64,000 nt of DNA from JAKZVK01 sp965248255 (GTDB taxonomy: Bacteria > Acidobacteriota > Terriglobia > Bryobacterales > UBA6623), in assembly GCA_965248255.1 (NCBI GenBank), contig CBDFIW010000004.1, positions 2,356,001-2,420,000 on the forward strand, given 5' to 3'. Made by a program: the position numbers and the translations under genes. Below the pieces are notes generated by a model. It was not told the DNA's origin and did not search any database. It saw only the letters and a program-made list of their open reading frames with translations. This document shows positions 16,639-26,025 of the stretch, piece after piece (within the stretch, counting starts at the first letter, position 1; each line of letters begins with the position of its first letter).

Positions 16639-17979
16639 TCAGAACAGCTCGTGGACCGGCTCGCCCGTGGTGTCGTCGATCGAGTTGGCGATCTTGAGGG
16701 GCCGGCCGATGGGCGTCATGTATTCCTTGGTCCAGTCGATGCCGAGGGCCTTGTAGACGGTCGCAAAGAGGTCGCCGACCATGACGCGCCGGTCGGCGAT
16801 GTAGGCGCCGCGCTCGTCACTGGCGCCGACAACTCGGCCGCCTTGGATCCCACCGCCGCCGAGCATCATCGACCAGCAATTCGGCCAGTGGTCGCGCCCG
16901 AGGACGGGGTTGTGCTCTGGTGTGCGGCCGAACTCACCCATCGCTACCACCACTGTCGAGTCGTAGAGCCCCCGGTCGACCAGATCGTCGAGCAGCGCCG
17001 AGAGCGACTTGTCGAGCGGCGGGCACAGCCGGTCGCGGTGGCCCGAGTCGTTCTTCGAGTGCGTGTCCCACGAGTTGCCGTGAAAGCCCGCCGCCGTCAC
17101 GAAACGAACGCCGTTTTCGACAAGCCGCCGCGCCAGCAGCAGGCTCTGGCCGACCGAATCGCGACCGTACGTGTCCTTGGTCTTGTCGGATTCCTTTGAG
17201 ATGTCAAATGCGTTTCGCACCTCGGGTGCCAGGATCATCTCCCAGGCCTTCTTGGTGAAGGCGTCCATGTCGGCATGTTCCAAGCTCTCGATGCGCTGGC
17301 GATACAGGCGGTCGATCACCTTCTGGAACTCCAGCCGCTCGGACATCGATGCCGGCGCCAGCGACTTCGGCACGCTCAGGTCGGGGATCTCGAAGTCGTC
17401 CTTCGACGGGTCGGGGATCATCATCGGGTCGTAGTCGGGCCCGAGGAACGCGGAGCGGAAGTAACCCTGATACTGCTTCCTATAGTCCTGTTTGGCAACG
17501 AACGCGTAGGGCGGTAGAGCGTTGACCGGACCCAGCTCCTTGCCGACGATCGACCCCCAGCTCGGGAACCGCATCGCGGGGTTCAGTTCGTGGCCGGTGA
17601 CGGCGTAGTGCGTTGCCTGCGGATGGTCGTCACCGAACGAGCGCATGGAGCGGATGATCGACATCTTGTCCATGCGCTTGGCCATCGCCGGGAACAACTC
17701 CGAGATTTGGATCCCGGCGACGTTGGTCGAGATCGGACGGAAGGAGCTGCTGGGCTTGGGGTCGAAGGTGTCCTTCTGGCTGGGCCCGCCTTCGAGCCAG
17801 ATCACGATCACCGACTTGGCGGTGCCCTCGGGCGCTTGGCCGGTCCTGGCGGCGACCGCCTGCTCGAGCAGCAGCGACTGACCGAGATGCATCCCCAGGA
17901 AGCCGAGCGAGCCGACCTTGATGAAATCCCGGCGGGACCATTCCTGCTCGCTGGCACATTGACAGCCGACTTGTTTCAT
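16639..17979 (-). CDS. DUF1501 family Tat-exported protein (reverse locus)
   Basis: A 446-aa DUF1501 protein with a twin-arginine signal (WSRRDFIKVGSLGFLGMHLG). Landmarks are VIVIWLEGGPSQKDTFDPK, SFGDDHPQATHYAVTGHE, MGEFGRTPEHNPVLGRDHWP, MMLGGGGIQGG and MVGDLFATVYKALGIDW. The start is ATG 17979 because an AGGAGG ribosome site at 17990-17995 precedes it by 10 bp; an upstream in-frame ATG at 18012 has none. It is clearly more divergent from the two forward-strand DUF1501 proteins than those are from each other. Last gene of a three-gene reverse locus with a PPC-domain protein and a DUF1549/1553 protein. Function unknown; Asp/His motifs hint at a metal site. Confidence 0.9.
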   Translation of the reverse strand: MKQVGCQCASEQEWSRRDFIKVGSLGFLGMHLGQSLLLEQAVAARTGQAPEGTAKSVIVIWLEGGPSQKDTFDPKPSSSFRPISTNVAGIQISELFPAMAKRMDKMSIIRSMRSFGDDHPQATHYAVTGHELNPAMRFPSWGSIVGKELGPVNALPPYAFVAKQDYRKQYQGYFRSAFLGPDYDPMMIPDPSKDDFEIPDLSVPKSLAPASMSERLEFQKVIDRLYRQRIESLEHADMDAFTKKAWEMILAPEVRNAFDISKESDKTKDTYGRDSVGQSLLLARRLVENGVRFVTAAGFHGNSWDTHSKNDSGHRDRLCPPLDKSLSALLDDLVDRGLYDSTVVVAMGEFGRTPEHNPVLGRDHWPNCWSMMLGGGGIQGGRVVGASDERGAYIADRRVMVGDLFATVYKALGIDWTKEYMTPIGRPLKIANSIDDTTGEPVHELF

Positions 17980-17989
17980 GGCTCGTCGC

Positions 17990-17995
17990 CCTCCT
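17990..17995 (-). promoter_or_regulatory. Strong Shine-Dalgarno deciding the DUF1501 start
   Basis: AGGAGG on the minus strand, 10 bp before ATG 17979. It argues for the shorter form of the protein. Confidence 0.7.
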
Positions 17996-18172
17996 ACCAC
18001 ATCGTGCTTCATATCGCGAACTCCTGACCCGGGCGAGCCGGAACCAAACAGGGTCTTCGTGTCGGTCCGGACGCAAGTGCGGCCTCGAGGGAGCGCGCGG
18101 GTTTACACCCGCCCCTCTGTCCGGGCTCTTGAGGTCTTCTGCCGCTTGGCAAAGGTTTGAATCCTCAAATAC

Positions 18173-20779
18173 TCAATGATTCTCCGCGAACTCGCGCGAG
18201 CTGAGCATGCCCCACTGCAAGTGGCGCAACGCTTCTTCGCGGCTCGCCGATCCGGCTATCAACTTCTTGAGGTCGGCCAACTCCAACTCCGTTGGGCGCC
18301 TCGTCAGCGCCGCAAGATACAACTCCTCGATGATCTCGTCGTCGCCGGCGCCGCTCCTGTAGAGATCATACACCCGGCCGCCGTCGCTCCAAAGCTTCTC
18401 GTTGTATGTTGGACCAACCAGCACGTGCAGTGCCTGGCCCAGGTTCGGCTTCACGTTCCGTTCCGGGACAACCGCCCGATTCGGACGCCCGTACACGTCG
18501 AGGAACTGCGACTTGAACAGGTCCGTCTCGCGCAGTTGCACCGCCCGCGTCCCCAGCGGCATTTGGCTCTCCCCTCGCGGGGCCCCGGCGCCAAGAGCGA
18601 CAAAAGCTTGCGGGACTTTTGTCACATCAGCGATCGCGTCCAACAACACCTCCGCGTCCAGTGGGCGCGCTACCGCGTGCGAGTAGTTCGTGCGGTCCGC
18701 CTTGTTCGTCTCATTGGTCTTGCTCGAAAGCTGGTAGGTTCTCGATGTCACGATGAGTCGGATCAATGCTTTGACGTCGTATCCGCCGTTGGCAAAATCC
18801 TCAGTCAACGCTCGCAAGAGTTCCGGATGAGTGGGAGGGTTCGTACTGCGGAAATCGTCAACCGGATCCACGATACCCCGTCCGAACAGAAGGCTCCAAA
18901 TGCGATTGACCGCGGCTTCGGCGAAGTAGGGCTGCGACGTCATCCACTCCGCCAGATCGGCGCGGACACTGCGCTGCTCGCCGTGTTCCAGGACCGTGCC
19001 ATCAAGAAGCGTTGGCGGCATCTCCTGGCCTGTCCGCGGATGCAGAATGCGCAACTCCCTGGCGCCAACCACGTCGGGCGCAATCTCTTTCCCCATCGGG
19101 TTGTCGTAAACGACCGAGTCGAAGCCGGACGTGCCGGTGCGCGCCACATGACCGAAGAACGCGGTGAACCCCCAAAACTGGTCTTGGGTCCAATTCTCAT
19201 AAGGATGATCGTGGCAACGTGTGCAGTCGAAGCGGCGTCCGAAAAAGACGCGGACTTCTTCCATCATCGTGTCCGGGGGGGGGCCGATCACCGCGATGGG
19301 AAGAAAGTGCCGCGACGGCCCAGCGTAGCCCTGCGCCGCGATCCGCTCACGCGCCATCTGATCGAATGGTTTGTTGGTGGCGATACTTTCACGAATCCAT
19401 TCCCAGTAGTCTTGACTCCACTTCGAACTGTTCCCGAGCGCGTAGATTGCCACCCTGAGGAAATCCGAGAAGCGGTACGTCCAGTAGTCGATGTACTCCG
19501 GCGACTCGAGAAGGATGCCGATCAGCCTCTCGCGTTTCGCCGGGGCCGGGTCGCCGAGGAACTCGCGTACTCTTTCGGGGGGTGGCAGCGTCCCTGTCAG
19601 GTCGAGACAGACACGGCGAAGAAACTCCGCGTCCGTCGACAGATTCGCGGGAACGATGTTGAACTTGCGAAGCTTGGTAAGGATGTGTTCGTCGATGAAG
19701 TTGCTCGGCTCGACTTCCGGGTAGCGGTCCGGCTCTGGGCCGATCACGCCGACCTGAAAGCTCGCGATCCTGCCGGCGGCTCGTATCAGGACCGCTGTCT
19801 CGCCCGGCCTGTTAGCCTCGACCACCCCTGACGGCGAGACCTCGGCCACCCCTGTCCCTGGGAGTTCGTAAAGCACCTGGGCCGAGAAGTCTTCTTCGGC
19901 TCCGCTCCCAAGCCGGCCTGTCACCAAGACTTGATGCTTTTCACCGGGCCGGAGAAACAGCCGTGGTGGTAAAGCTTCCAACGCGACAAGCCGCGATGTC
20001 TCGTCCGCATCCTCGCCAAAAGGAGCGCCGTTGCGTACCCACGCGAGGATCGTGTTGTAGTCGTCCGAGCCTTTCTCGAAACGCAACCCTCCGCCGTGGG
20101 CGATCTCCATCGTTGGCTTGAGAAGGAGCAAGCTTTTCTCCGGGTAATCTGTATCTACACGAGGAATCTGGTCACCGGCGGGTTCGTCAGTCAGGACTTG
20201 AAAAACGCCACCCTTGACGATCCACCGATAGTCATCCCGCGGATGCTCGGCATTATCAGAAAGCCTGAAGCCGTTCTTGCCCTTCACCCCGCCGTGACAC
20301 GCTGCTCCGTTGCAACCCCGGCGCGTCAAGATTCCGCCGATGTCGCGGGCGAAGCTGAAGGGACGTTTGCGATCCGATTGCTCGACCCGAAAGGCCGCAG
20401 TAGCCTGCAGTCCCCGCGCTGTTGCTAAGATCCGCGCGGTTCCATCCGAGAGAGCAAGAACGCGCGCGGAGGGATCGAGCCGCACGACCGCCGGGTCCGA
20501 GACCTGAATCTCCGCTTCCAACGTCAGGTCCTTTTCGCTGCCGTCTGCGAAGCGGCCTAAGACCAACAACTGCTGCGAGGCGTTCGCGCCTTGCAGCGTT
20601 CTGTCCTTCGGGAGCAGCGTGACGGAAACCAGGTCCGCGCCGCTTGCCGCTGCCGCACTGAGTCCAGCCAGGAGGAGTAGAGCGACACAGGAAACCACCG
20701 TTTGCAGGAGCCGCCCGATACCAAGCTCGATACCGGGGCGGACCATTTGCCGTCTCATTGAACTCATCTGGGCACTCAT
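18173..20779 (-). CDS. DUF1549/DUF1553 protein with Ig-like domain
   Basis: An 868-aa exported protein. Signal peptide (VVSCVALLLLAGLSAAAAS), then a bacterial Ig-like (BIG2-type) domain (VSVTLLPKDRTLQG to AAFRV, about residues 50-132). Next comes a region with CNGAACHGG, in which the Cys-Cys-His spacing is CX4CH (C156, C161, H162) rather than CxxCH. A second Ig-like segment precedes DUF1549 (CLDLTGTLPP; FGRRFDCTRCHDHPYENW near residue 520) and DUF1553 (WMTSQPYFAEAAVNRIWSLLFG; LIRLIVTSRTYQLS; GRPNRAVVPERN). No coiled-coil insert, unlike the 1084-aa homologue. Its ATG overlaps the upstream PPC gene stop (ATGA at 20776-20779), so the two are translationally coupled. Haem binding is possible but unproven. 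Confidence 0.87.
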   Translation of the reverse strand: MSAQMSSMRRQMVRPGIELGIGRLLQTVVSCVALLLLAGLSAAAASGADLVSVTLLPKDRTLQGANASQQLLVLGRFADGSEKDLTLEAEIQVSDPAVVRLDPSARVLALSDGTARILATARGLQATAAFRVEQSDRKRPFSFARDIGGILTRRGCNGAACHGGVKGKNGFRLSDNAEHPRDDYRWIVKGGVFQVLTDEPAGDQIPRVDTDYPEKSLLLLKPTMEIAHGGGLRFEKGSDDYNTILAWVRNGAPFGEDADETSRLVALEALPPRLFLRPGEKHQVLVTGRLGSGAEEDFSAQVLYELPGTGVAEVSPSGVVEANRPGETAVLIRAAGRIASFQVGVIGPEPDRYPEVEPSNFIDEHILTKLRKFNIVPANLSTDAEFLRRVCLDLTGTLPPPERVREFLGDPAPAKRERLIGILLESPEYIDYWTYRFSDFLRVAIYALGNSSKWSQDYWEWIRESIATNKPFDQMARERIAAQGYAGPSRHFLPIAVIGPPPDTMMEEVRVFFGRRFDCTRCHDHPYENWTQDQFWGFTAFFGHVARTGTSGFDSVVYDNPMGKEIAPDVVGARELRILHPRTGQEMPPTLLDGTVLEHGEQRSVRADLAEWMTSQPYFAEAAVNRIWSLLFGRGIVDPVDDFRSTNPPTHPELLRALTEDFANGGYDVKALIRLIVTSRTYQLSSKTNETNKADRTNYSHAVARPLDAEVLLDAIADVTKVPQAFVALGAGAPRGESQMPLGTRAVQLRETDLFKSQFLDVYGRPNRAVVPERNVKPNLGQALHVLVGPTYNEKLWSDGGRVYDLYRSGAGDDEIIEELYLAALTRRPTELELADLKKLIAGSASREEALRHLQWGMLSSREFAENH

Positions 20780-22638
20780 CTCGCCGCCTGCGCCTGGGCC
20801 GAGCCCGCCTGGTTTACGGTCGTCGCCGGTTGCCGCACCATGACTAGCAGCTCTTTCACTTCGACGGGATTTCCCATTCTCCCGGCGCGTACAGGCGTCG
20901 CCTTGATCTTCACCTTGCTCGGCATCATTGTGGCCGGAGCGTCGGCGTCCGCCACCACCAACAGCGTCGCGACGTGATTCTTCGCTACATATCGGTGCTT
21001 CTTTCCATCGTTCAACGGCGGCGGCTTCTCGGGGACGACCTCCGTCGCCATCATCGTCCGAACGCCTTGCGGCAACCCTTCCGCCGCCAGGCCGATGTAG
21101 CCGTCGAAGCCCTCCTCCTGATCGGTGATGATCGAGATCTTCTTGACTTCGCCCGGGTTCAGATTCAGATGATCCTCGGCGATATGAACCGCGCCCACGT
21201 GAGGCACCTGCGGCCTCAGTAGCACGCGATAGCCGAAACGGTCGTCCGCCAGTTGGGTTGTGATGTCTCGGATCTCGAGGGTGAATTCTCCGTTCCGCAG
21301 AAACGTGAAGGTCGTCTTCGGCTGGACCGTCTTCATGATGAATCCACCATTGTTGTTGAGGTTTGAGTGGATGTTAGTGAAGACTTCTACGCCGTTCTCG
21401 TCCACGACTTTCAAGAACGGGTTGAAATCCGGGACCGTGGCCTCGGTCGTTTGAATCTCCAGCACGACGCGGTCCCCGCGCTTCGCTTCGAAGCGGACCC
21501 TGTCGACATCTCCGGCCCGCTCGATGGCACCTTCGATCATGGCTGGAAGGGTGACCTCGACCGGCTCGGCGCCCGGATCGACGCGGCTTAGGGGAATCGC
21601 GCCCCGAAAAACGGGATTCGTCTCCTTCGGCTCGTCTTCGGCCTCGTTCTCGACGCCCTCAGCAGGCGGCTCAACGGAACGGGACCAAAGCACATCCATG
21701 TGGTCCGGCGGCAACTCTCGCGCGAAGTCTCTCTCGTCCCAACGGTTGGTCAACGTCTGAGCCGGCCGGAACCGTGTGCGGTGAGTTTTGGGTGCAGCCG
21801 AATCGACGGGGCTCACGCGGAGCTGATAAACATGGTCCGCGCTCCCGGCACCCAAGAACGACGCTACCTGCAGCAGATACCGCCCGGCCTTGTCGAACCG
21901 ATACGTCAGACGCGACTCATTCGAATACCCCGGAAAGTGAACGGGCTCGTTGTTGTACGCCAGGCGTGTCAGGCGCGCCGGATTAAGCCAACTGCCCGTC
22001 GGCGCGAAGAGGGTAACCGTGGGGTCCATCGCAGCCGTACCGGCGTACACCTCAAACAGCAGCTCTTCACCGGCATCCGCCTCGAACTGGTAGTAGTCCA
22101 CTTCCCCCTTTACGCCGATCTTTCCGTTGACCGCAATGGGGCGCTGCTTGAGCCATTGAGGCGCGTCAGCGTTCGAATGATCTTGCTCGGTTTCTTCGAT
22201 AGCCGGCTGGCGGTGAACCCGGAAAACAAGCGAGTCCGACAAACCTTGAGGTGTCACCAGACGCAGCCGATGGACACCCGGCTCCGCCGTGCCGCTGATG
22301 CGCACAGCCAGCACGGCCCCGTGTTTCGGCTCTTTCTTGCCCTTCTTCTTGCCGTAGCTCTTCGTTTCGCCTTCGCTCGGCTCGGCGATCAGATCCACAC
22401 GCTCGACGCTGGCAGCGAGGTCGTCGCCGTCGAACCAAACGCCGTAGGCGCCCTCGAGCGCTATGCCACGCACCTCCGCCTTCAACTCGGTTCCGACCGA
22501 ACCTCCAAAGGGATAAACCGAAAGCAGCTTGGGCTCGGCCCGCACCTTCGGCTCGCACCAGCCGATGTGCGGCGCCAAAGCTGTCCCGGTCAGTAGGACG
22601 CACCAACCTCCGCGGGCCCAGCGGCAAAGATAGGACAT
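20776..22638 (-). CDS. PPC-domain exported protein
   Basis: A 620-aa protein, first gene of the reverse PSD1 locus. Signal peptide region MSYLCRWARGGWCVLLTGTA. An IPT/Ig-like segment follows (PKLLSVYPFGGSVGTELKAE), then a bacterial pre-peptidase C-terminal (PPC) domain (VDYYQFEADAGEELLFEVYA; YRFDKAGRYLLQVASF). A second PPC-like domain lies near the C-terminus (DRVRFEAKRGDRVVLEIQT; FLRNGEFTLEIRD). PPC domains usually sit on secreted proteins as binding modules. ATG 22638 is chosen because the longer frame runs back into the adjacent insertion sequence. Stop overlaps the start of the DUF1549/1553 gene by 4 bp. The ISNCY element lies 165 bp upstream, so part of the native promoter region is still present. 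Exact function unknown. Confidence 0.8.
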   Translation of the reverse strand: MSYLCRWARGGWCVLLTGTALAPHIGWCEPKVRAEPKLLSVYPFGGSVGTELKAEVRGIALEGAYGVWFDGDDLAASVERVDLIAEPSEGETKSYGKKKGKKEPKHGAVLAVRISGTAEPGVHRLRLVTPQGLSDSLVFRVHRQPAIEETEQDHSNADAPQWLKQRPIAVNGKIGVKGEVDYYQFEADAGEELLFEVYAGTAAMDPTVTLFAPTGSWLNPARLTRLAYNNEPVHFPGYSNESRLTYRFDKAGRYLLQVASFLGAGSADHVYQLRVSPVDSAAPKTHRTRFRPAQTLTNRWDERDFARELPPDHMDVLWSRSVEPPAEGVENEAEDEPKETNPVFRGAIPLSRVDPGAEPVEVTLPAMIEGAIERAGDVDRVRFEAKRGDRVVLEIQTTEATVPDFNPFLKVVDENGVEVFTNIHSNLNNNGGFIMKTVQPKTTFTFLRNGEFTLEIRDITTQLADDRFGYRVLLRPQVPHVGAVHIAEDHLNLNPGEVKKISIITDQEEGFDGYIGLAAEGLPQGVRTMMATEVVPEKPPPLNDGKKHRYVAKNHVATLLVVADADAPATMMPSKVKIKATPVRAGRMGNPVEVKELLVMVRQPATTVNQAGSAQAQAAR

Positions 22639-22819
22639 CAGATACACTTTCCCCTCTTGCCAGTTTACCTCCGCAGGATCAACGCCTTCAACCCAGTTTC
22701 CAGCTTCCTGAACGAAAGCCGTCATCCGCCCACAACCCTTGAACGAAACCAAGCCGAGTTGACCACACCCGAGTAGCGCCGAGGGACCGAGGGCCCAAGG
22801 GGCCAACCGCAAGAGCAAT

Positions 22820-24408
22820 TGTTGAAGCCCAATGATAATGTCCCCTTGAGCGCCCAATAGAAATGTCCCCTAATCTGGACCTCTGCGAGGAGGTGAAAGA
22901 TTGGGAAGGACATGGATGAGTGCCAAGGAGTTGAGGCGCGGCGAAGTGCTGAGCCGAGTGAAACGAGGGGAACTGAAGTTGACCGAAGCCACCGCACTGC
23001 TGGAGGTCAGCTACCGCCAAGCGAAGCGGCTCAACAAGCGTTACCGAGCAGGCGGGGTCAAGGCTTTGGTGCACGGTAACGTCGGCCGCGCTTCGAACCG
23101 AGCCGATGACAAGCGCCGCGAGCAGGTTCTCGAGTTGGTGCACGCAAACTATGCGGGCGAGGGGCACGAGCGCTGCGGGCCGACGCTGGCGTCGGAACAT
23201 CTGGCAGCCGATCAGGGCCTGGAAGTGCCGCGCGAAACGCTGCGGCGCTGGATGCTCGCGGCGGGCCTGTGGAGCCGGAGTCGCAAGCGCCCACCGCATC
23301 GCAGCCGGCGGCAACGCAAAGCGCACTTCGGCGAGCTGATTCAACTCGACGGTTCGCACCACCACTGGCTGGAAGGACGCGGCCCGAAAGCCTGTTTGAT
23401 GAACTTTGTCGATGACGCGACCGGTCTTGCACTGTGCCGCTTCTCGGGCCAGGAAACGACCTGGGCCGCGGCCGATCTGCTCCAAGCCTGGGTGCGCCAA
23501 CACGGCGTTCCCAAGGCGTTGTACTGCGACTGGAAAAACGTCTACCAGCGCCAGCCGACGTCGCGGTAAGCACTGGAAGGCATCAAGCCCGAGACGCAGT
23601 TCGGGCGCATGTGCGCGAAGCTTGGCATTGGCATCATTGCCGCATCGTCGCCGCAAGCCAAGGGACGTGTCGAACGCCATCACGGCACGCACCAGGACCG
23701 CCTGATCAAGAAGATGCGGCTGCGGGGCATCGTTGATTACGAGGCGGCGAACCGTTACCTCGGCGAGGAGTACTTAGCCGAGCACAACGAGCGCTTCTGC
23801 TGCGAGCCGGCGGCGGGAGCGGACTTTCACCAGGCGCTACCCCGCGGCACCGAGCTGCGAGGGGTGTTCTGCTTCGAGTACGAACGGGTGGTGAGCAACG
23901 ACCAGGTGGTGCGTTTCGAGAATCGTTGCTTGCAGTTGAAGCCGAAACGCAATCAGGGCGTGGGGGCGGGTGCACGGGTGACGGTCCAACAGGGGCGCGA
24001 TGAGAGCTTGCAGGTGAGGTTTGAGGGGCACGAGATCGAGCACGAAGTGATCGCCACGCCGACGCCACGGCTGCGGACGAAGCCGGCACCGCAGGGGAAC
24101 GTGGTGGCCGGACGCAAGCCGGCGGCGAACCACCCCTGGCGGCGAGCTGTGCTGCGGAAAACACGAGCTGCGAATTCATAAGAGGGCTGTGGAAATGCCG
24201 GGTCGGATGGAAAGCGTGGAAAACCTTGTGGCGGCAGCCGTGCCGGGCTCGGGGAACCGTGGATGGTTTTCCACCCTTCCCACCGCCCCTTGGAAATCGC
24301 TACGCGATTCCCACAGTTCCACAACCCCGACGATGACGATTCTCTCCTATCACCAAGGGGACACTTCTACTGGGCTACCGAAGGGGACATTTCTATTGGG
24401 CCTTGACA
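22820..24408 (+). mobile_element. ISNCY-type insertion sequence, copy 1
   Basis: A 1589-bp element. Termini TGTTGAAGCCCAATG... and its imperfect inverse ending ...GGGCCTTGACA form about 28-bp inverted repeats. A 17-bp target duplication (CCAACCGCAAGAGCAAT) flanks it at 22803-22819 and 24409-24425. Each end carries two tandem copies of a 20-bp motif (GCCCAATAGAAATGTCCCCT type): 22827-22846 and 22852-22871 on the left, 24356-24375 and 24382-24401 inverted on the right. These are probable transposase binding sites. The second copy at 27598-29186 has the same length. The transposase here carries a nonsense mutation. The element sits 19 bp beyond its target duplication from the aroDE start. Confidence 0.93.
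22901..24181 (+). pseudogene. ISNCY-type transposase, nonsense mutant
   Basis: Same reading frame as the intact 426-aa copy at 27679-28959, but codon 223 is TAA (23567-23569) where the other copy has GAA, a single-base change. The truncated product keeps the helix-turn-helix region and the first two catalytic acids (D150, D210) but loses the third (E258, in GRVERHHGTH). It should therefore be inactive. Downstream of the stop the frame stays open to 24181 with only a few substitutions, so the mutation looks recent. TTG 22901 is the probable start because AGGAGGTG lies about 5 bp upstream; the next ATG (22916) is too far. Could still be moved in trans by copy 2. Confidence 0.92.
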
Positions 24409-24444
24409 CCAACCGCAAGAGCAATCCGCGAACTTCGCTGTGAT

Positions 24445-26025
24445 ATGCTACGTTTCACCGTCTGTTCTCCCATGATTTCAGTAGCGGCTTTGCCCAGAAT
24501 CTGCGTGGCTCTGGGGTGCGGCGATGTGTCGCATCTCGAGGCTCTCGCTCTCGCCGCCTGCGAGAACGGCGAGGACTTTCTGGAGATCCGTCTCGACCTC
24601 TTGGATCGCCCCGAGACGGGCTTCGCGGTGGTCCGCAGAGTGCTGCGGCGCTATCCTGATACGGTTGTCCTGGCGACCTGCCGTCGCAAGCAAGCCGGCG
24701 GTGCTTTCAACGGAACGATCGACAAACAAATCGAGATTCTCGACGCCGCCGTTTCGGCGGGAGCGGCTGTTGTGGACGTCGAGATCGAGACTGCCGCGGT
24801 TGATCCAGGCCTTCTCAAGATCTTCCGGGACCGTGCTCTGCTCATCCTCTCCTACCACAACTTCGAGCGCACGCCCGCCCTGCATCATGTAGTGAAGCGG
24901 TTGCGGAAAATCCCAGCCGATCTCTACAAAGTCGCCACGGCGGCCCTAAAGCCAAGTGACAGCCTTCGCGTGCTGCAGTTGCCGTCCGCCTTCCGTCGTG
25001 AATCCCTCGTCGTGATGGCGATGGGAGAAGTCGGAACATCCACGCGGATCCTCGGTCCCTCACGAGGTTCCGTGTTCGTCTTTGCCGCACCGGCACCCAG
25101 GCGGGCAGGGCTGCGTAAGCGGGGAGTGGCTCAACTGAAAGCACCACCCACCGCTCCAGGTCAGATCTTGGCCTGCGACCTGCGGAATCGCTATCAGGCG
25201 CACCGGGGCAAACGGTCGACTAAGATTTATGGCGTGATCGCCGATCCGGTCGCACACTCGCTGTCGCCGGTCCTCCACAATCGTGCCTTCCGGGCGAAAC
25301 GCGTTGACGCCGTCTACCTGCCCTTCCTGGTCCAGCCGACGAAAATCAGCGACTTCTTCAAAGTGGTGGACGGCTTGCCCGTTGCCGGATTCAGCGTTAC
25401 GATCCCCCACAAGCAACGCGTCCTGCGCCATCTGCATTCGGTCGAGCCGCTCGCCCGGCGTATTGGTGCCGCGAACACCGTGTACCGGCGCAGGGGAAAG
25501 CTCTGTGGGACCAACACGGATACCGTGGGTGTCACCGCTCCCCTCGAGAAGAAGCTGAAGCTGGGCCGGGCCTCGGTGCTCATCGTGGGCAACGGGGGCG
25601 CGGCGCGTGCGGCGATCTTCGCCCTGCGTGACAAGGGCTCGCGCGTCACCCTGACGGGCCGCAATCCACAGCGCGTTCACAAGCTGGCTCGCGATTGCGG
25701 CGTGGAGGCGATCGACCGCTCCAAGCTCGACCACGCGTATTTCGACGCCCTGGTGCATACGACCCCCCTGGGCTTGTATCCCCACGTGGACGGCTGCTTC
25801 TTCGACGGCCGCATCCCCGCCGACCTGGTCTTCGATATGGTCTACAACCCTCTCGAAACCGAACTGCTCCAGCGGGCGCGGGCGGCGGGTAAAAAGACGA
25901 TTCCCGGTCTTGAGATGTTCATCGAGCAAGCCGCCGCGCAGTTCGAGATCTGGACCCACGAGACGGCTCCGCGCATCGCGATGCGTAACGCCGTGATCGA
26001 AGCGCTCGCCGGGACCGGCGGATGA
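24445..26025 (+). CDS. aroDE: Bifunctional 3-dehydroquinate dehydratase/shikimate dehydrogenase
   Basis: A 526-aa fusion that catalyses steps three and four of the shikimate pathway. Residues 10-225 are type I dehydroquinase: EIRLDLLD, VDVEIE, catalytic His138 in SYHNFERT, Schiff-base Lys162 in ADLYKVAT, and AMGEVGTSTRI. Residues 258-526 are shikimate dehydrogenase: YGVIADPVAHSLSPVLHN, catalytic Lys323 in TIPHK, Asp359 in GTNTDTVG, the NADP loop GNGGAAR at 382-388, and a C-terminal GLEMFIEQAAAQFEIW. ATG 24445 is preferred to ATG 24403, which lies in the insertion sequence. Overlaps trpE by 4 bp. The upstream insertion sequence separates the gene from most of its presumed native promoter region. 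Such fusions are known in plants, chlamydiae and some bacteria. Confidence 0.93.
   Translation: MLRFTVCSPMISVAALPRICVALGCGDVSHLEALALAACENGEDFLEIRLDLLDRPETGFAVVRRVLRRYPDTVVLATCRRKQAGGAFNGTIDKQIEILDAAVSAGAAVVDVEIETAAVDPGLLKIFRDRALLILSYHNFERTPALHHVVKRLRKIPADLYKVATAALKPSDSLRVLQLPSAFRRESLVVMAMGEVGTSTRILGPSRGSVFVFAAPAPRRAGLRKRGVAQLKAPPTAPGQILACDLRNRYQAHRGKRSTKIYGVIADPVAHSLSPVLHNRAFRAKRVDAVYLPFLVQPTKISDFFKVVDGLPVAGFSVTIPHKQRVLRHLHSVEPLARRIGAANTVYRRRGKLCGTNTDTVGVTAPLEKKLKLGRASVLIVGNGGAARAAIFALRDKGSRVTLTGRNPQRVHKLARDCGVEAIDRSKLDHAYFDALVHTTPLGLYPHVDGCFFDGRIPADLVFDMVYNPLETELLQRARAAGKKTIPGLEMFIEQAAAQFEIWTHETAPRIAMRNAVIEALAGTGG

Noticed and set aside
18176..19831. 551-aa open frame antisense to the 868-aa DUF1549/1553 gene
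   Set aside because: No recognisable domain; it is the GC-skewed shadow of a well-supported gene.
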